From assembly GCA_025349905.2 (NCBI GenBank), contig MU624693.1:1-31034 (forward strand): 31,034 bases of DNA. The letters run 5' to 3'. Below, piece after piece: positions 26,916-31,034 of the stretch. The notes under the pieces are model-generated. The model made no database searches and was not told the origin of the DNA. It worked only from the letters and a program-made list of their open reading frames with translations. The position numbers were made by a program, and so were the translations under genes. This DNA comes from Blastocladiella britannica. Lineage: Eukaryota; Blastocladiomycota; Blastocladiomycetes; Blastocladiales; Blastocladiaceae. The stretch's first letter is position 1. Each line of letters opens with the position of its first letter.

Positions 26916-29541
26916 ATGACCAACTCCAGCGGCATCTCGGTCACCTCGATTCTCTTGACCGCCGTCATTGCCAGTGCGGCGTCGGCGGCCGTTGCCGCGG
27001 CCACGGTGCGCATGTCGGCACGCAACCACTCGGCACCAGCTGCTGGACCCTCCAAGAAGCGCGGCGTTAAGTTTGACAAGAAGAAGCAAAAAAAGGCTGC
27101 CGCTGCTGCTTCCTCGGAGAGCGAAGCCGAAGGCGAGGAAGACTCGGACTCGGACTCGGACTCGGACAAGGAAAAGGACTCGGACGAGGAGGACCCGCAG
27201 GATTACGACGGCCTCTACAACCAGGACTTTGGTACTTACGACTTTTCATTATACACGTACTATGATCAAAAACTAACAAAAAAAATTGAACTGCAGATGG
27301 CGAGCAGTACGAGTACGGAGAGCGCGGACTCAGCCAACAGTCCGAAGTGGCCGGGATCTACGACGCGGACCTGGACGAGGCCGAGGACGAGGACGCGGAC
27401 GGCAAGCCCAAGCCCGACGCCACCGACAAGCCCGTCGCCGCGCACAAGCTGCGGTACCGCACCGTGGAGGAGATGTGGGCGCCCAACGAGTACCGGTGGG
27501 TGGTGATTCGCAAGCGGCCCACGCTCGAGTCGGAGCGCACGCTGGCGTTCATGGCGCACCGACGTGTCGTCGCCGGCAACACGGGCGAGTCGGTGACCAA
27601 GGTGCACTTGCGCGTTCTCTCGCAGCCGCTGATCAAGGTCCTGCAGGTGACGGTCGACAATGACGAGAAACTGTACGAGAAGGTGCCGTTTGTCGCGGTA
27701 CCCAACATTTACTCGGCCAAGGCGCGCATTGTCGCGTGGGTCACGGCCGCCAAGGCCGCCAAGGAGGCCGGCGAGGACGCGCACGTCGCTGGTCTGGCGG
27801 CGGTGGCCAAGGTCGTGGAGATCGAGCAGCCCGGATCGCCGGTCCGCCGCCACTCGCACATGCAGACCGTGCACCCGGAGGAGGTGGACGTGGCGATCCG
27901 CACCGTGGACCTGCTGCTCGAGTACCTCAGCGTCGAGCTCGCCGATACCGTCGCGCAGTATGATGCGCTGCTGCATGACAACATGATGACGTACGACCTG
28001 CTGTGGATGTATATTCGGTCCGGGCAGTACCTGGCATACCGCCACCCGATCTACAAGATGGACTGCATCATGCGCTGCGTCAAGACCCGCTATGTTGTGG
28101 CCGCGGGCGACGAGCCACCGTACTTTTTGGTGCAGGGCGAGACCGTCGAGTGGTCGGGCACTCGCATGTTCAAGAACACGGTCAAGCGCGCGGTCCCCGC
28201 GTACTCTGGCGCCCGCGAGGTTGCTGAGCTGCCCCTGGCCCCTCTGTCGCTCATGTCCGAAACGGTCCGTACCGAGCTGATTGAGCGCGGTAAGAAGTAC
28301 GAGCGGCTCTCGGGCTTCCAGTACAAGGCGTACAACGGCCCCATGTGGATCCGCGACGGATGCCAGGTGATGGCGCTTGCTGTTGAGGGCCGCGTGTGCA
28401 TTGACCGCGCGCAAATGGCCAAGATGAACCCCAACTGGCCGCTTGCCACCCCGCAGACGTGGTCGCTCAACAACAATGGCATGAACGACGCCGAGGCCGC
28501 CATGGCGGTTGGCAGTTTGGTACGTTCTCTTTTACTTTTTTTCTTTATTTTTCAAGGCACTGACACCTCAATTGAAATGAAAAACAGCTCACCCTGACCG
28601 ATACGGACTACCTCATCATGCCGCCGATTGTCTACGGGTTTTCGCTGTCGCGCAAGATCTGGGGCGAGATGCTCGTGTCGCAGGTCGAGGAGATTGAGTT
28701 TGTCGAGGAGGCGTTTGACCTGCTGGTACTGCCCGAGGAGACCAAGCAGCTGGTGTCAGGCCTGGTGAACGCGCACGACTCGAAGCACATGGTCGGCGAC
28801 ATGATCAAGGGCAAGGGCCAGGGCCTGATTTTCCTGCTGCACTCGCGCCCGGGACTCGGCAAGACGCTCACGGCCGAGGCCATTTCGGAGAAGCTGCGCC
28901 GCCCACTGTACTCTGTCGGCGTGGGCGAGCTCGGCACCGACCCGGCGTCGCTCGAGTTTAGCCTGCAGCGCGTGCTGGACCTGGCCGAGGCATGGAACGC
29001 AGTGCTGCTGCTGGACGAGGCCGACGTGTTTTTGGAGAAGCGCTCGTCGTCGGAACTGACTCGGTCGGGTATGGTCGCGGTGTTCTTGCGCCTGCTCGAG
29101 TACTACTCGGGCCTGCTGTTCCTGACCACCAACCGCGTGGCCACGTTCGACGCGGCCTTGCACTCGCGTATCAGTGTCGCGCTGCGGTACCCGTCGCTCG
29201 ATGCCAACGCCCGCCGCGAGGTGTGGACGCAGGTGCTCGATCGCATTGCCGCGTCCGAGTCGGCCAACGCCACCACCGCACACTTGCCCGCCCCCTCGAC
29301 CGAGTGGCGTGCCGCCATCAACCTCGACGTGCTGTCGGGTTACAAGCTCAACGGTCGCCGTATCAAGACCATCATGCGCACGGCCCACGCAGTTGCGCTC
29401 GACCGCGGCACGCCCGTAACCATGAAGGACATTTTGATGGTGCTCGGCATCTCGGAGGACTTCCACAAGAACCTGGCCCAGTCCAACCTCGAGCTCGAGG
29501 CCGACGACGAGGACAATGAGGACCTGATTGTGTCGCGCTGA
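26916..29541 (+). CDS. AAA ATPase, fungal DUF7025-type, membrane-anchored
   Basis: Exons 26916-27231, 27297-28519 and 28588-29541 give 830 aa. A hydrophobic helix (about 7-32) is followed by a basic segment (KKKQKK) and an acidic Ser-Asp run. A long middle domain carries the features of the fungal DUF7025 family (YDLLWMYIRSGQYLAYRH, YNGPMWIRDG). The AAA domain is at about 555-800: Walker A region HSRPGLGKT (Ser599 where Gly is expected, Lys605, Thr606), Walker B LLLDEADVFLE (Asp656, Glu657) and sensor TTNR (Asn695), with FDAALHSRISVAL after it. Relatives usually read HGPPGVGKT, so the Ser-Arg change is notable. Function of the family is largely unknown. Introns are 65 and 68 nt. Confidence 0.85.
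27141..27164 (+). repeat. (GACTCG)4 hexamer repeat in coding sequence
   Basis: Four perfect gactcg units encode alternating Asp-Ser in the acidic region of the AAA ATPase. The length could vary between strains without breaking the frame. Confidence 0.8.
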
Positions 29542-29572
29542 TTTGTCAATGTATTTATATTCTTGCATTCAG

Positions 29573-31009
29573 TTACTTAGACGAGGAAGCGGAGGAGACG
29601 GTTTCGGTCATCTCGACCAGCGCTTTGACGAGGTTGGCGCCAGTCCATAGCAGCGGGCACACGTCGTTGCTGACGTACTTGCCGTCCTCAATGTAATACG
29701 ATTCGGGGCAGTGCCAGGCGCCAAACGCACAGTCGCTGCCCGTGATCTGGCCCACCGCGCGGTTAAAGAAATGGAGCTGGGTGGCGAGGTCAGCGCGGCG
29801 CTGGTCGGCAGACGCGTCCGGGTCGCGCGCCCACCGAGCATAGATGCACGACACGATCGAGTCAAAGATGCACCACTGTGCCTCCTGGCCCGGCTTGAGC
29901 TTGGCGTCGCGCGCCGACAAGTCATCGGAAAAGTCGGCGGTGCGTGTGGACTCGGAAAACAGCTTCTTGTAATCGGCGGCCCAGTACGAGTCGCCGCGGT
30001 ACCGCCGGATCCCGTAGTCGCCGGCCAGGTCGGAAATCACCCGCTCGACCATTGCGCGTGCCACAGCACGGTCCTCGACCACGTCGAGCGGGTACACCAG
30101 GAACAGCTGCGCGCCGTCGGACACGCGCTCCGCGGGACCCCGGGACTCGTACGGCAAGATCTCGGCCAGCACTGCTTTCCCACGCGCCACGAGCGACGAG
30201 ACCAGGGCGTAACCGCCCGCACTGCACCCGTGAGCGTCCTTGGGCCCCACCGTCGCGACTGTGGCCGCAAACGACGCGTCAAACGCGGAGCGCAACTCAG
30301 TGCGGGTGTCCAGCAGTGCCTCCAGATCGCGCAGGCCCGCAGTAGCAGCGCCGATCGACGACGCCTCCACCTTGCGCGCCTCTTCCCAGTGGCCCGAGTC
30401 GTCGTCGGCCCAGAACGAGACTGCGCTTAAGTACAGGGCAATGAGCACGAGCATGTCGAGCGCCGTCGCCGTGGTCATTTCCCCATCCACATCGGCCAAC
30501 GGCGCCATCAAGTCCACGTGTCCCTGCTCCGCCAACAGACACAGCAGCCACGCCGTGTACCCGATAGCGTCGTTCTGCGCATGCGCCCACGTCTCGTCGT
30601 TCTCGCGCAGCTCGCCGCCATTGAACCGAATGTGCGGCCGCTTGGTCGGGTCGTGCTTCCAGTCCACGGTTCCGGCAATGCACTCGGTCCACCGGTGGCG
30701 GTACTGCAGCCAGAACCGCACCACGTCCAGCACCGCGGCCGCGGCCGACGCGCCTTGGCCCTGTACCAGGAGCGCGTGCGCCACATGCACCGTGTCGCGC
30801 ACCCACGCATTGTCGTAGCCCGTGTAGTCGCCGCCATCGGCCGTGTTGGCGGTCAGCGCCGCACGGAACAGGCCGCGGCCGGGGACCGTCGGGAACCGCA
30901 GCGAGCCGTGGGACTTGAGCTCGGCCCATAGCGTTTGCACCGACTCGGGCGTGTACGCGTCGCGGATCAGGGGGGCGAGATCAGCATTGTGGATTTTTGG
31001 TGCAGGCAT
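29573..31009 (-). CDS. GH15 / phosphorylase-kinase-alpha-like protein
   Basis: This is one uninterrupted exon of 478 aa from ATG at 31009 (MPAPKIHNADLAPLI). The sequence has the alpha/alpha-barrel signatures shared by glucoamylase-type GH15 enzymes and the catalytic-like domain of phosphorylase kinase alpha/beta: GYDNAWVRDTVHVAHAL near residue 65, HIRFNGGELRENDETWAHAQ then NDAIGYTAWLL near 125-155, and DSYWAADYKKLF later. There is no signal peptide, so it is likely intracellular. It may act on a glucan or oligosaccharide, or be a non-catalytic regulator; the sequence does not decide. It converges on the AAA gene with 31 bp between stops. An A-rich leader precedes the start at the window edge. 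Confidence 0.78.
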   Translation of the reverse strand: MPAPKIHNADLAPLIRDAYTPESVQTLWAELKSHGSLRFPTVPGRGLFRAALTANTADGGDYTGYDNAWVRDTVHVAHALLVQGQGASAAAAVLDVVRFWLQYRHRWTECIAGTVDWKHDPTKRPHIRFNGGELRENDETWAHAQNDAIGYTAWLLCLLAEQGHVDLMAPLADVDGEMTTATALDMLVLIALYLSAVSFWADDDSGHWEEARKVEASSIGAATAGLRDLEALLDTRTELRSAFDASFAATVATVGPKDAHGCSAGGYALVSSLVARGKAVLAEILPYESRGPAERVSDGAQLFLVYPLDVVEDRAVARAMVERVISDLAGDYGIRRYRGDSYWAADYKKLFSESTRTADFSDDLSARDAKLKPGQEAQWCIFDSIVSCIYARWARDPDASADQRRADLATQLHFFNRAVGQITGSDCAFGAWHCPESYYIEDGKYVSNDVCPLLWTGANLVKALVEMTETVSSASSSK

Positions 31010-31034
31010 TTTTATTCTTTTTTTTTTTTTTTCG

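Noticed and set aside
27266..28414. 382-residue open frame opposite the AAA ATPase
   Set aside because: It is composed mostly of Leu, Arg, His, Val and Gly in shadow fashion. The sense strand carries the conserved fungal domain.

Overview
The window is eukaryotic nuclear DNA that is GC-rich and very compact. It holds 18 protein genes on both strands, with 35 inferred spliceosomal introns that are mostly 54-85 nt long. No RNA gene, transposon or CRISPR array was seen. The gene set points to a fungus or a close relative. It includes a fused DHNA-HPPK-DHPS folate enzyme of the fungal FOL1 type, a fungal-style AAA ATPase (DUF7025-like plus AAA), a divergent polyubiquitin-like pair, and TFIIH and mRNA-export genes with ordinary eukaryotic signatures. 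A tentative flagellar protein (CFAP119/CCDC189-like) would favour a zoosporic, early-diverging fungus. That placement is inference, not proof.

Layout. 1-2 kb: PET117 (+), converging on an orphan seven-helix membrane protein (-). 2-3.5 kb: two tandem genes that each encode two ubiquitin-like modules (+). 3.5-7.2 kb: a CCCH zinc-finger gene (-) and the trifunctional folate gene FOL1 (-). 7.4-12.2 kb: TFB2/p52 of TFIIH (+), then the CFAP119-like gene (+). 12.2-12.9 kb: two small membrane-protein genes (-) only 15 nt apart. 13-15.6 kb: two tandem 2OG-Fe(II) dioxygenase paralogues (+). 15.6-21.5 kb: a very large paladin-like gene with three phosphatase-like modules (-). 21.6-22.9 kb: a four-helix membrane RING-H2 ubiquitin ligase (-). 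23.1-25.3 kb: SUB2/UAP56 RNA helicase (+), carrying a 641-nt intron. 25.3-26.7 kb: UBTD-like protein (+). 26.9-29.5 kb: AAA ATPase (+). 29.6-31 kb: a GH15/phosphorylase-kinase-alpha-like protein (-).

The genes do not form an obvious pathway. Most are housekeeping: folate synthesis, respiratory-chain assembly, transcription and repair, mRNA export. Three local themes recur. First, ubiquitin-related genes (two UBL genes, a RING ligase, UBTD). Second, local duplication (the UBL pair and the dioxygenase pair). Third, extreme compaction: intergenic gaps of 15-222 bp, AATAAA signals touching stop codons, and short introns with T-tracts after the donor and often an A-rich AAG acceptor.

Splice sites were assigned by eye from reading frame, GT/AG and family conservation. 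Exon coordinates are in each entry. Protein families were recognised from memory of conserved motifs; no database search was run.
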